The notes under the pieces are model-generated. The model did not search any database and was not told where the DNA came from. It worked only from the letters and a program-made list of their open reading frames with translations. Shown piece by piece: positions 1 to 9,576 of a stretch of DNA of 64,000 nt. The stretch comes from an uncultured Clostridia bacterium (lineage in GTDB: Bacteria; Bacillota; Clostridia; Christensenellales; Borkfalkiaceae): assembly GCA_947628505.1 (NCBI GenBank), contig CANRAD010000003.1, positions 1-64,000 of the forward strand, in the 5' to 3' direction. Both the position numbers and the translations under genes were made by a program. The first letter of the stretch is position 1, and each line of letters opens with the position of its first letter.

Positions 1-1572
1 ATCCTCTACTTGAAGGGCGACGAGCTTAAATCCTCGCAATTCAACGCCGACGGACACGTTCCCACGGGCACGACGAAATACGAAAAACGCGGCGTTGCCG
101 TTCTCGTTCCCGAAATCGACCTTGCAAAGTGCATACAGTGCGGCACATGTTCGTTTGTATGTCCTCACGCATGTCTCCGTCCCGCACTCGTCAAAGAGGG
201 CGCGGAAAAGCCCGCCACTTTGGAAACAAAGAAAGCCATCGGTCTTGCCGGATACGAATACAAGATGCAGGTATCCCCTCTCGACTGCATGGGTTGCGGC
301 GTGTGCGCTACCGTTTGCCCCGTAAAGGACGGCGGAGCTATCAAGATGATACCTCTTGCGGACTCGCTTGCAAAGGGCGAGGACAAGAATTGGGAGTATG
401 CGGTTGAACTTCCCGACGTCGACACTTCCAAATTCAAGAAAGACACCGTTAAGGGTTGCCAATTCGCAACGCCTTTGTTCGAGTTCTCGGGCGCATGCGC
501 AGGCTGCGGCGAAACTCCTTACGTTAAGGTTGTAACCCAGCTCTTCGGCGAGGATATGGTAATAGCCAACGCCACCGGCTGCTCCTCCATTTACGGCGGC
601 TCCTCTCCCACATGCCCTTACACCACCAACAAACAAGGTCGCGGACCGGCGTGGGCGAACTCGCTCTTCGAGGACAACGCGGAATTCGGCTACGGCATAA
701 ATCTTGCTTATACCGCAAGGCGCAACGCCGTTAAGGCAAAGGTTGAAAAGCTCGCCGCTATCGCATGCGGAGAGGGCAAGGCGGCTTGCGAAGAATATCT
801 CGCGGCGTTCAACGACAGAGAGCCCTCCAAGAAGGCTTCCGCCGCTTTGGTTGCCGCTCTTGAAAACTGCCACAAGCTCGAAGGCGAAGCCGGAACGCTT
901 GTAAAGGAAATTCTTGCGGACAAAGACTGCCTCGCCAAGAAGTCCATCTGGATCTTCGGCGGCGACGGTTGGGCTTACGATATCGGTTACGGCGGCCTTG
1001 ACCACGTGCTTGCCTCGGGCGAGGATGTGAACGTGCTCGTTCTCGACACCGAAGTTTACTCCAACACCGGCGGTCAGGCAAGTAAGTCCACCAACATAGG
1101 CGCGGTTGCCAAGTTTGCTTCCGCGGGCAAGAGAGTAAAGAAAAAGGATTTGGGCATGATTGCAAAGACTTACGGTTACGTTTACGTTGCACAGTGCGCC
1201 ATGGGCTCCAACCCCGCACAGCTTCTTAAAGCGCTTACCGAAGCCGAAGCATATCACGGACCTTCGCTCATAATCTGCTACGCTCCTTGCATTAACCACG
1301 GTATCAACATGACAAAGAGCCAGCTCGAAGAGAAAGCGGCTGTTGACTGCGGTTATTGGCAGCTTTACAGATACAATCCCGAAGGCGAAGTATTCACCCT
1401 CGACTCCAAGGAGCCTACGGGCGATTACCAGGCGTTCCTTGCCGGCGAGACGAGATATACCTCCCTTGCCAAGACTCAAGGTCCCGAAGTTGCGAACGAA
1501 TTGTTCAAGAAGACCGAAGAGGCCGCAAAGGAAAGGCTCGAAGGATACAAAAAGCTCGCAGGAAAAGAATAA
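1..1572 (+). CDS. nifJ: Pyruvate:ferredoxin (flavodoxin) oxidoreductase, C-terminal part (5' end outside window)
   Basis: Frame is open from base 1; two 4Fe-4S motifs (CIQCGTCSFVCPHAC, CMGCGVCATVCPV) and TPP-binding region (GDGWAYDIGYGGLDHVLASGEDVNVLVLDTEVYSNTGGQ). Confidence 0.95.
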   Translation: MLYLKGDELKSSQFNADGHVPTGTTKYEKRGVAVLVPEIDLAKCIQCGTCSFVCPHACLRPALVKEGAEKPATLETKKAIGLAGYEYKMQVSPLDCMGCGVCATVCPVKDGGAIKMIPLADSLAKGEDKNWEYAVELPDVDTSKFKKDTVKGCQFATPLFEFSGACAGCGETPYVKVVTQLFGEDMVIANATGCSSIYGGSSPTCPYTTNKQGRGPAWANSLFEDNAEFGYGINLAYTARRNAVKAKVEKLAAIACGEGKAACEEYLAAFNDREPSKKASAALVAALENCHKLEGEAGTLVKEILADKDCLAKKSIWIFGGDGWAYDIGYGGLDHVLASGEDVNVLVLDTEVYSNTGGQASKSTNIGAVAKFASAGKRVKKKDLGMIAKTYGYVYVAQCAMGSNPAQLLKALTEAEAYHGPSLIICYAPCINHGINMTKSQLEEKAAVDCGYWQLYRYNPEGEVFTLDSKEPTGDYQAFLAGETRYTSLAKTQGPEVANELFKKTEEAAKERLEGYKKLAGKE

Positions 1573-1606
1573 AACTTTTAAATAAAGTTTTGCACAAATG
1601 ACAAAG

Positions 1607-1640
1607 CGGCGGCGCGAATTTTCGCGCCGCCGTTGATTTT
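1607..1640. terminator. Hairpin terminator after nifJ
   Basis: cggcggcgcgaa-tt-ttcgcgccgccg followed by T-rich tract. Confidence 0.7.
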
Positions 1641-1665
1641 TTACAAACCTTAAACGAAGTTGAAT

Positions 1666-2158
1666 TCAATAGGTTAAAGGTTGTTCGTAAATGTTTTCGT
1701 GATTTTGGGAAAGAAGACTTTGATTAAATTCGGCTTCGGCGGTAAGTTTATACGGAAAAACCCACAAAAGCAAAATACCGAAAGTCAAAAAACTTAACAG
1801 AAACCAACCGATAAAACTAAATCTCAGACAGAACAGCCTCCACTTATTGCCCCTCATCATCTCCATAGACGCACGGCGCGCGGAGCTTGCGGACATTTGC
1901 GGATTGTCGCGGAGAATAAAGAAGCTCATCGAATGCCCGCACGACGCGCAGAGAAATTTCGGCTATCCCCAGCGCAATGGGGCCCGAAATAACCAAATCG
2001 ACCACCCAGCCGATATAAATATAGCTCAAAGCGGAAACGACTATATTTATCAGAAAGTATACAAGCATAATTACGGCGAATTTGCTCCAATAACCGCATG
2101 TCCATTTCCCGCCGAGATGTTGGCAGGCGCTATCACGAAAATCTTTTGCATACATCAT
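1666..2158 (-). pseudogene. DUF975-family membrane protein, disrupted by frameshift and apparent internal deletion
   Basis: Two overlapping minus ORFs carry the N-terminal part (..PIALGIAEISLRVVR) and the C-terminal part (SMSFFILRDNP..MRGNKWRLFCLRFSFIGWFLL..LLWVFPY) in different frames; the middle TM segment typical of the family is missing. Confidence 0.7.
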
Positions 2159-2195
2159 ATATTTATCCTCCTCTTTTGCTAATGCATTTGATTAT

Positions 2196-2214
2196 AGTAC
2201 GTTATTAACGTACT
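2196..2214. promoter_or_regulatory. Palindromic operator between divergent XRE and DUF975 remnants
   Basis: agtacgtt-att-aacgtact perfect inverted repeat adjacent to TATAAT at 2222. Confidence 0.6.
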
Positions 2215-2233
2215 TTTTGCATATAATTTTTGT

Positions 2234-2443
2234 ATGGAAAAAGTAACTAAATTCAAAGAGCGATTTAATGAAGTTTTAGGATATTCCTATATAAAACAGA
2301 CAGAGCTTGCAAATGCGGCGAATGTTTCTAAGCAGTGCATATCCGACTATAAATCGGGGAAAAGCGTGCCGAGCATAGATAATTATATCTGATATGCAAA
2401 TATCCGGACGTTTCGGCGGACTATCTTTTGGGTTTGGAAAAAT
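2234..2443 (+). pseudogene. XRE-family HTH regulator, frameshifted
   Basis: MEKVTKFKERFNEVLGYSYIKQTELANAANVSKQCISDYKSGKSVPSIDNYI*; after a 1-nt shift the frame continues YLICKYPDVSADYLLGLEK*, the usual end of this HTH family. Confidence 0.7.
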
Positions 2444-2540
2444 AATATCATTTTTACGCCGATTGGAACGGCACGGTAGCAATGCGGAATGAAAAGCGGG
2501 GGCTGATTGAACAGCTCCCGCTCGTTTTGTTATATAAAAT

Positions 2541-3416
2541 TTATTTTTTTGCGATGTCTTTGTACATCAACGGACGTCTGTCGCGGAACAAGCCCCATTC
2601 GAGGCGCTGTTTTTGAAGTTCGTCCAAATCAAATTCCGCCGTGATTATCCCCTCTTCTTCTCTGCCGAGCGACGCTACCGTCTCGCCCGTGCCGTCGGTT
2701 ATGAACGACGAGCCGTAAAACGTCAATGACGAATTCTGATTGCCGTTTGCCTCAGTCGGCAAAACAATCTCTTGCCCCACTCTGTTCGCGGCCGCAACGG
2801 GCATTAAGTTTGCGGCGGCATGACCGCACATTACGCGTTGCCAATGCCTCGCGCTGTCGGCGCCCAAAATGGGTTCTGAGCCTATAGCCGTGGGGAACAG
2901 CAGAATTTCCGCGCCGTTCAAAGCGAGCGAACGCGCCGTTTCGGGAAACCATTGGTCCCAACATATGCCCGCGCCAATCGTGCCGTAAGTAGTTTTGAAA
3001 GTTTTAAAGCCCGTGTCGCCCGGAGTGAAATAGAATTTTTCCTGATAATAATGGTCGTCGGGGATATGCGTTTTGCGATACACGCCTTTGAGCTTGCCGC
3101 AGTCTATTATCTCAACCGAATTGAACAGCAGATTGCCGCACTTTTCGTAAAAGCTCACGGGGATTACCAAACCGAGCTCTTTGGAAAGGGGCATAAAAGC
3201 CTTTATAGCCGCGTTGAAACGAGGCTCTTCCGCATAGGCGTAATATTCATAGTTGCGCTCCTGACAAAAATAGGGGCGCTCGAACAATTCGGGAAGAAGG
3301 ACAATGTTTGCGCCTTGCGCGGCGCAGTCTTCCGTCAGCTTTATTGCCTTTTCGATATTCTCCGTGCGGGATGAGGAACACCGCATCTGCACGGCGGCTA
3401 TTTTCACTTTGCGCAT
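2541..3416 (-). CDS. aguB: N-carbamoylputrescine amidase
   Basis: Nitrilase fold motifs (LLPELFERPYFCQ, RKTHIPDD, AGICWDQWFPETAR); start chosen at MRKVKIAAVQM. Confidence 0.93.
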   Translation of the reverse strand: MRKVKIAAVQMRCSSSRTENIEKAIKLTEDCAAQGANIVLLPELFERPYFCQERNYEYYAYAEEPRFNAAIKAFMPLSKELGLVIPVSFYEKCGNLLFNSVEIIDCGKLKGVYRKTHIPDDHYYQEKFYFTPGDTGFKTFKTTYGTIGAGICWDQWFPETARSLALNGAEILLFPTAIGSEPILGADSARHWQRVMCGHAAANLMPVAAANRVGQEIVLPTEANGNQNSSLTFYGSSFITDGTGETVASLGREEEGIITAEFDLDELQKQRLEWGLFRDRRPLMYKDIAKK

Positions 3417-3451
3417 ATGTTCACCTGTGAGTTTAAAAAATTTTCTTCGTT

Positions 3452-4507
3452 TTATTCGGGTATCTGTTGCGTAAGGCAATGTATGTTTCCGCCGCCGACG
3501 ATTATATCCCGAGAGTAGATAGGTATGATTTTCTTGCCGCGGAACGCCTTGGACAGTATCCGAACGGCTTTCCTGTCGTTTTTGTCGCCGAATTGGGGGA
3601 CGATAACGCCAGCATTGCAAATATAAAAATTTACATAGCTTGCGGCAAGGTTATCCTCGGCCGAACGCGTTATCTCGCCCTCTTCATAAGTAAAGCCGCT
3701 CAGCTCTTCGGCGGTAAAGCGGACGGGCTTTGCCGGAAAAGGAAGTTTAATTACCTTGATTTTTGCCTTTTTCAGAACTTTGAGATTGCTTTTACAGCGT
3801 TTCAACTGAGATTTCGTTCCTCCCCAACCGAGCAGAACGGAGTTCTCCGAACAAAACGCGCATATATTATCGACGTGGCCGTCGGTTTCGTCGTCCTCTA
3901 CTCCCCACGGCAGCCAAATCACGCGCTCGGCGCCGAGAAACTTCTTCAATCCGAGCTCTATTTCAGACTTGGTCAAAGACGGGTTCCTTCCGCGCGAAAG
4001 CAGACATTCTTCGGTGGTTATCAGAACTCCCGCGCCGTTTGAATGGACGGAGCCTCCTTCGAGGACAAAGGGTTTGGCGTCGATATGTCCCAAAGACAAT
4101 CGGGAGCAACAAAATCCGGCGAAAGCGTCGTCGGCGGCGTAATCGCGGTATAAGCCGTTATAATCTCCGCCCCATGCATTGAAGCTCCAATCCACGCCCG
4201 AGAGCTTGCCGTCGGAATATACGAATGTGGGCGCGGTGTCGCGCGCCCAACTGTCGTTGCAAGCGTAATTCCAGAGCTCAACCTTTCCGCTCTCTATTTC
4301 GCGGGCAAAGGCGTTTTTCGCCTCCTCATATGCCGAAGGAGATACGGCCACGTAAACCCGTTCCCCGGCGGAGACGGCTTTTACGATTTCGGCAAAAGCC
4401 TTTTTTGCCGCCGCGCCGCCGTTGCACCAACTGCCCGGGCGCTCCGGAAAAATCATAACCGTTGCCGAGTGCCGCTCCCATTCAGCCGGCATTCTCAAAG
4501 TAGTCAA
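3452..4507 (-). CDS. aguA: Agmatine deiminase
   Basis: MPAEWERHSATVMIFPERPGSW, VLEGGSVHSNGAGVLITTEECLL, GVEDDETDGHVDNICAF, VGGGNIHCLTQQIP. Confidence 0.95.
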   Translation of the reverse strand: MTTLRMPAEWERHSATVMIFPERPGSWCNGGAAAKKAFAEIVKAVSAGERVYVAVSPSAYEEAKNAFAREIESGKVELWNYACNDSWARDTAPTFVYSDGKLSGVDWSFNAWGGDYNGLYRDYAADDAFAGFCCSRLSLGHIDAKPFVLEGGSVHSNGAGVLITTEECLLSRGRNPSLTKSEIELGLKKFLGAERVIWLPWGVEDDETDGHVDNICAFCSENSVLLGWGGTKSQLKRCKSNLKVLKKAKIKVIKLPFPAKPVRFTAEELSGFTYEEGEITRSAEDNLAASYVNFYICNAGVIVPQFGDKNDRKAVRILSKAFRGKKIIPIYSRDIIVGGGNIHCLTQQIPE

Positions 4508-5619
4508 GAAAGCCTCCCTTTGAAATCGCCGTATCCGAATTGTCTTATAACGGCGTATTCGTCGCCGTTTTTCTCGGCTATCGACGGCAACGGCATTCCG
4601 TTGAAAGTATTGTTCTTTACCATCGTGTATATCGCCATATCGTCAAAACGCAACATATCTCCGCATTTAAGCGGCTCCTTGAACGAATAGTCGCCTATTA
4701 CGTCCCCCGAAAGGCACGTTCTTGAAGACAGTCTGTAAGTGTGCGGATAAATTCCCGCCTTATCCGAACCGTACAGCGGCGGGCGATAGGGCATTTCGAG
4801 AACGTCCGGCATATGACATTCGGCGGAACAATCCAAAATTGCGATATCAACGCCGTTGCGCACGATTTCGAGCACTCTTGCGTACAGATATCCCGCGTCG
4901 AGAGCGACGGCTTCGCCCGGTTCGAGATAAATTTCCGCGCCGTATTTATCTTGAAGCCGTTTTATTATACTCTCCAAAAGCCCGACGTTATAGTCTTTAC
5001 GGGTTATATGATGTCCGCCCCCGAGATTGAGCCATTCAGCCCTTCTGAAATACTCCCCAAACTGCTTTTCGGCCGCTTCAACGGTATCGCGGAGCGGCTC
5101 CGAGCCCTGTTCGCAGAGCGTGTGCATATGAAAACCTTCTATATAATCCAAAACGCTCTCGTCCAATTCGGACTTGACGACGCCGAGGCGCGAACCGACG
5201 GCGCAAGGATCGTATATGGGAGTTTTCTGCGTGGAATACATGGGATTTATACGCAGTCCGAGGCTTGCGTTTTCGGCATGCGGAGCAAATTTCTTTACCT
5301 GCGCGCAAGAATTGAAAACTATATGGTCGCAGATTTCTGCGATTTCGGTAAATTCGCTTTCGAGATATGCCGGACAGAAAACGTGATTTTCGCCGCCCAT
5401 TTCTTCGTGCGCCAATCTCGCTTCGTACAGTCCGCTGGACGAAGCGCCCGCAAGATATTTTTTTATGAGCGGATAAAAATAAAAGCACGAAAAAGCCTTT
5501 TGCGCAAGCAAAATTTTACAGCCCGTTCTGTTCTGTATCCCCGCGAGAATTTCGAGATTTTGCGTTAATTTTTCCCTGTCTATCACGTACACGGGAGTGG
5601 GAAGTTCGGAAAGTTTCAT
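4504..5619 (-). CDS. nspC: Carboxynorspermidine / carboxyspermidine decarboxylase
   Basis: PTPVYVIDREKL, QKAFSCF, ASSSGLYEARLAHEEMGGE, NLGGGHHIT, LEPGEAVALDAGYL; overlaps aguA by 4 nt. Confidence 0.9.
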   Translation of the reverse strand: MKLSELPTPVYVIDREKLTQNLEILAGIQNRTGCKILLAQKAFSCFYFYPLIKKYLAGASSSGLYEARLAHEEMGGENHVFCPAYLESEFTEIAEICDHIVFNSCAQVKKFAPHAENASLGLRINPMYSTQKTPIYDPCAVGSRLGVVKSELDESVLDYIEGFHMHTLCEQGSEPLRDTVEAAEKQFGEYFRRAEWLNLGGGHHITRKDYNVGLLESIIKRLQDKYGAEIYLEPGEAVALDAGYLYARVLEIVRNGVDIAILDCSAECHMPDVLEMPYRPPLYGSDKAGIYPHTYRLSSRTCLSGDVIGDYSFKEPLKCGDMLRFDDMAIYTMVKNNTFNGMPLPSIAEKNGDEYAVIRQFGYGDFKGRLS

Positions 5620-5621
5620 AT

Positions 5622-6878
5622 TCAATCCACGAGAACGGGATTCTCTTCCACTTTCCAAGGCAGCCCGTATTTGTTGAGCGCTTCCATATAAGGATCGGGA
5701 TCGAATTCCTCGGCGTTAAATACGCCCGCCTTTCTCCATACGCCTTTCGCGACGAGCATTGCCCCTATCATCGCGGGCACTCCCGTGGTATACGATATCG
5801 CCTGAGAGCCCACTTCTCTGTAACACTCCTGATGATCGCAGATATTGTAGATATATATCGACTTTTTTACGCCGTCTTTGCAGCCCGTAAAGATACAGCC
5901 TATATTTGTTTTTCCCTTCGTCCGCGCTCCGAGCGTAGCCGGATCGGGAAGCAACGCTTTCAAAAACTGAATGGGCACGATTTCCCTGTCCTCGTATTTT
6001 ACCGGAACCGTTGAAAGCATTCCCACGTCTTTAAGACAATTCATATGGTCTATATAACTCTTGCCGAACGTCATGAAAAAGCGTATTCTCTTTACGCCTT
6101 TTATGTTCTTCGCGAGGCTCTCTATTTCCTCGTGATGCAAAAGATACATATCTTTGACGCCCACGCCGTCGAAATTATATTCTCTCTTTATTTCCAAAGG
6201 TTCGGTTTCAATCCATTTGCCGTTCTCCCAATATGAGCCGTTGGCGGAAACTTCCCTCAGATTTATCTCGGGATTGAAGTTCGTGGCAAACGCGTAACCG
6301 TGGTCGCCGCCGTTGCAGTCGAGAATATCTATTGTTTCTATGCTGTCGAAATAATGTTTGAGAGCGTATGCCGAAAATACCTGCGTAACGCCCGGATCGA
6401 AGCCCGTTCCGAGGAGAGCGCAGATGCCGGCCTTTTTGTACTTCTCGTGATACGCCCACTGCCACGAATAATCGAAATATGCGGTGAAACCCTTTTCTTT
6501 TACGCGTTTTTCGTATATTTTACGCCACTCGGGATTTTCGGTGTCCTCACATTCGTAATTCGCCGTATCGATATAGTGCACTTTGCATCTGAGGCAAGCC
6601 TCCATTATCGAGAGGTCCTGATATGGAAGCGCAACGTTAAGAACGGCAACCGGCCCGAAACCCTCTATAAGTTTTACCATATCGTCCACGTTGCCGGCGT
6701 CAACCGTTGCCGTTGTCAGTTTCGCGCGGGTTTTCCCCTGCATTTCCGCCGCTACGGCGTCGCATTTAGACTTCGTGCGGCTCGCAATCAGAATTTCCGA
6801 AAACACGTCGTCCGCCTGACAGCATTTTTTTATGGCGACCTGCGCCACGCCGCCGCAACCGATTATGAGCAATTTCAT
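5622..6878 (-). CDS. Saccharopine-dehydrogenase-family protein, carboxynorspermidine dehydrogenase type
   Basis: N-terminal Rossmann motif (LLIIGCGGVAQVAIKKC), ..ALLGTGFDPGVTQVFSAYA..; adjacent to nspC. Confidence 0.88.
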   Translation of the reverse strand: MKLLIIGCGGVAQVAIKKCCQADDVFSEILIASRTKSKCDAVAAEMQGKTRAKLTTATVDAGNVDDMVKLIEGFGPVAVLNVALPYQDLSIMEACLRCKVHYIDTANYECEDTENPEWRKIYEKRVKEKGFTAYFDYSWQWAYHEKYKKAGICALLGTGFDPGVTQVFSAYALKHYFDSIETIDILDCNGGDHGYAFATNFNPEINLREVSANGSYWENGKWIETEPLEIKREYNFDGVGVKDMYLLHHEEIESLAKNIKGVKRIRFFMTFGKSYIDHMNCLKDVGMLSTVPVKYEDREIVPIQFLKALLPDPATLGARTKGKTNIGCIFTGCKDGVKKSIYIYNICDHQECYREVGSQAISYTTGVPAMIGAMLVAKGVWRKAGVFNAEEFDPDPYMEALNKYGLPWKVEENPVLVD

Positions 6879-7750
6879 CTTTCTTCCTCCGCAAGAATAA
6901 GAATATCTTCCACGTACTTAGGCAACATAAACGCCCCGAGATGAAGGTTTGTCGTATAATATTGCGTGGGAATTTTACGCGCGTTCCATTTGTCCGCGTC
7001 GAAATCTTTCAACGGATGATATTTTTTGCTGGCAAAGCCGAAAAGCCAATATCCGGACGAACATGTGGGTATATGCGCCTGATAAACCTTGGAAACGGGG
7101 AAACACTTGAAAACTTTCCGATGCATTTTTCTGCACTCTTCTTCATCCTCGTCGTAAAAAGGACTTCCGTGCTGATAAACCATAATTCCGGTATCGTTTA
7201 AGGCCTGATAGCAACTGCCGTAAAACTCCTTGGTAAACAAGCCTTCGGTAGGTCCGAACGGATCGGTGGAATCGTTTATTATAAGGTCGTATTCGCCCTT
7301 TTTGCCGCGGATAAATTTCAAGCCGTCCTGAATATATAAATTAACGCGCGGATCTTCCAGCCCGGCCGCCGTCTCCGGGAAAAACTTTTTCGATACATAA
7401 ACGAACATCTCGTCTTCTTCGACGACGTCTATGCGCTCTATTTCGGGATATCGGCAGAGCTCTTTCGCGACGCCGCCGTCGCCGCCGCCGATGACAAGCA
7501 CGTTCTTTACGTGCGGATGTACGGCCATGGGGACGTGCGCGACCATTTCGTCATAGATAAATTCGTCCGCTTCCGAAAAAACCACTTCGCCGTCGAGAGA
7601 TATGAACTTGCCGAGATCGGCGCTGTCGAACACGTCGACCTGCTGAATATCGCTCTTCTCCGAAAACAGCTGTTTTTTGACTCTTATATTGAGCTTGATG
7701 TTGGGAGTATGGACATCGGAAAACCACATTTCCATAAATATTTTCCTCAC
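6875..7750 (-). CDS. speE: Spermidine synthase-like aminopropyltransferase
   Basis: VLVIGGGDGGVAKELCRYPEIERIDVVEED, DLIINDSTDPFGPTEGLFTKEFY; likely start MEMWFSD at 7735. Confidence 0.92.
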   Translation of the reverse strand: MRKIFMEMWFSDVHTPNIKLNIRVKKQLFSEKSDIQQVDVFDSADLGKFISLDGEVVFSEADEFIYDEMVAHVPMAVHPHVKNVLVIGGGDGGVAKELCRYPEIERIDVVEEDEMFVYVSKKFFPETAAGLEDPRVNLYIQDGLKFIRGKKGEYDLIINDSTDPFGPTEGLFTKEFYGSCYQALNDTGIMVYQHGSPFYDEDEEECRKMHRKVFKCFPVSKVYQAHIPTCSSGYWLFGFASKKYHPLKDFDADKWNARKIPTQYYTTNLHLGAFMLPKYVEDILILAEEER

Positions 7751-7807
7751 TGTACAGATATTTCAAATCCAACGGAAAGCCGCGCATAAGCGGCGAAAGC
7801 CGAACGA

Positions 7808-9250
7808 TTATTTGAGAACGTTAATGCGCTCTACCGCAAAATCCTCGGTGCCCTGCAAATTGCATCCCTTTGCCTTGGCATAGCCGATATATTCTATAAT
7901 CTCCGCCGTTACCAGCTCGCCGGGGGCGAGAATGGGTATTCCCGGCGGATAGCACATTACGAATTCCGTGCATATCCTGCCCTCCGCGGCCGAAAGCGGC
8001 AACGAAACTTTTTCGGAATAGAAGGCCTTTCTCGGCGGAACGGACACCTTCGGAGAGACGTATTCCGCGGACAACATTCCCGATTTGTCCCGCTTGAACA
8101 ATCTGCGCATATCGTCCAACGCGCCCACGAGCCTCTCTATATCCTGCAACCTGTCGCCTATGGACACATATGCAAGTATATTGGAAATATCCCCGAACTC
8201 GATCTGGATATTGTATTCGTCGCGGAGAATGTCGTAAACTTCTATTCCCGCAAGCCCGACGTCGCGTGTGTATACGGCCAATTTCGTTACGTCGAAATCG
8301 TAGACGGAAGCGCCGTTTATGAGCTCTTTGCCGAACGCATACCAATCACCGAGCGCGTTTATCTCGCCTCTGGCGTAGTCGGCCATCTCTATTACGTTTT
8401 TAAAGGCCTGTTCGCCGTTAAGCGCAAGATTTCTGCGCGATATATCGAGGCTCGCCATTAAAAGATAGCTTGCGCTCGTGGTCTGAGTTAAATTTATTAT
8501 CTGACGCACGTAATCCGCGTTTACCGAATCGCCGAGCAACAAAAGCGAACTCTGCGTAAGGCTTCCTCCGGATTTATGCATCGAAACCGCCGACATATCC
8601 GCGCCCGCCGCCATTGCGGAAACGGGCAAATCGTCGTTAAACGAAAAATGCGTGCCGTGCGCTTCGTCCGCAAGCACTTTCATGCCGTGTCTGTGCGCTA
8701 TCGCAACTATCGAACGCAGATCGGAGCATATTCCGTAGTATGTGGGATTATTGACCAAGACCGCTACGGCGTCCGGATTGTCCTTGACGGCCTGTTCGAG
8801 CTTTTGCGGCTCCATTCCGAGAGATATTCCGAGTTTGACGTCCACTTCCGGATTGACGTAAACGGGTATCGCTCCGCACAAAATCAAGGCGTTTATTACC
8901 GATTTATGGACGTTTCTCGGCATTATTATCTTATCGCCCTCTTTGCAGACGGATAAAATCATGCTCTGAACGGCGGAAGTAGTGCCGCCGACCATGAAAA
9001 AAGCGTGCGCGGCGCCGAATACTTCGGCGGCGAGGGCCTCGGCCTCCTTTATCACCGAAGCCGGATGGCATAAGTCGTCGAGCGGCTTCATTGAGTTTAC
9101 GTCTATTCCGACGCATTTTTCGCCGAGAAGTTCTACAAGCTCGGGGTTTCCTCTACCGCGCTTGTGTCCCGGCACGTCAAAAGGCACTACTCTCTGTTTT
9201 CGGAAGCGCTCCAAGGCCTCGTAAAGCGGCGCGCGTCTCTGATCTCTCAT
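7808..9250 (-). CDS. speA: Orn/Lys/Arg decarboxylase family, probable arginine decarboxylase
   Basis: FDVPGHKRGRGNPEL, FMVGGTTSAVQ, VLADEAHGTHF, SMHKSGGSLTQSS; neighbours aguA/aguB suggest arginine as substrate. Confidence 0.9.
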   Translation of the reverse strand: MRDQRRAPLYEALERFRKQRVVPFDVPGHKRGRGNPELVELLGEKCVGIDVNSMKPLDDLCHPASVIKEAEALAAEVFGAAHAFFMVGGTTSAVQSMILSVCKEGDKIIMPRNVHKSVINALILCGAIPVYVNPEVDVKLGISLGMEPQKLEQAVKDNPDAVAVLVNNPTYYGICSDLRSIVAIAHRHGMKVLADEAHGTHFSFNDDLPVSAMAAGADMSAVSMHKSGGSLTQSSLLLLGDSVNADYVRQIINLTQTTSASYLLMASLDISRRNLALNGEQAFKNVIEMADYARGEINALGDWYAFGKELINGASVYDFDVTKLAVYTRDVGLAGIEVYDILRDEYNIQIEFGDISNILAYVSIGDRLQDIERLVGALDDMRRLFKRDKSGMLSAEYVSPKVSVPPRKAFYSEKVSLPLSAAEGRICTEFVMCYPPGIPILAPGELVTAEIIEYIGYAKAKGCNLQGTEDFAVERINVLK

Positions 9251-9271
9251 TCAAGTTCCTCGCAAAGTAAA

Positions 9272-9530
9272 TTAAAAGCGACCTGAAAAGGTCGCTAAAA
9301 ACTACCGAATATGCGATTATACGCGTTCCGAGCTTTTATTTTCTTGGTTAGGACTTTTTTACAGAGTCTATATAGCAAATACTTTTACTACTCTTATTGA
9401 CCGTTTCACAAGCGACCTTTCCGGATTTGATTATAAAGTAATCAACTTAAAAAACCGAGTTTTAACTCAATCAATAATGCGGCTCTTCGCCGCCGAATAT
9501 TTGCATGGACTCTTAAAACGCCATACTTTG
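9272..9530 (-). ncRNA. Candidate cis-regulatory leader RNA of the polyamine operon
   Basis: ~280-nt leader from TTGACA(17)TATACT promoter; GGAAAGGUCGCU (rc of 9411-9422) complementary over 12 nt to the terminator 5' arm; several hairpins and a long-range helix. Confidence 0.7.
9277..9296 (-). terminator. Intrinsic terminator in speA leader
   Basis: Minus strand AGCGACCT-TTTC-AGGTCGCT followed by TTTTAATTT, about 25 nt before the speA ATG. Confidence 0.8.
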
Positions 9531-9535
9531 GGTAA

Positions 9536-9564
9536 AGTATATACTACTTGAATATTTTTGTCAA
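9536..9564 (-). promoter_or_regulatory. Promoter of the polyamine operon
   Basis: TTGACA (rc 9559-9564), 17-nt spacer, TATACT (rc 9536-9541). Confidence 0.75.
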
Positions 9565-9576
9565 TTGTTTTATCGG

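Noticed and set aside
9470-9510. Possible leader peptide MQIFGGEEPHY in the speA leader
   Set aside because: Weak SD and no arginine or other codon bias that would explain attenuation; structural antiterminator evidence is stronger.
9251-9530. T-box or lysine riboswitch in the speA leader
   Set aside because: No AGGGUGGNACCGCG T-box core and no lysine-riboswitch consensus seen by eye; needs cmscan to be certain.
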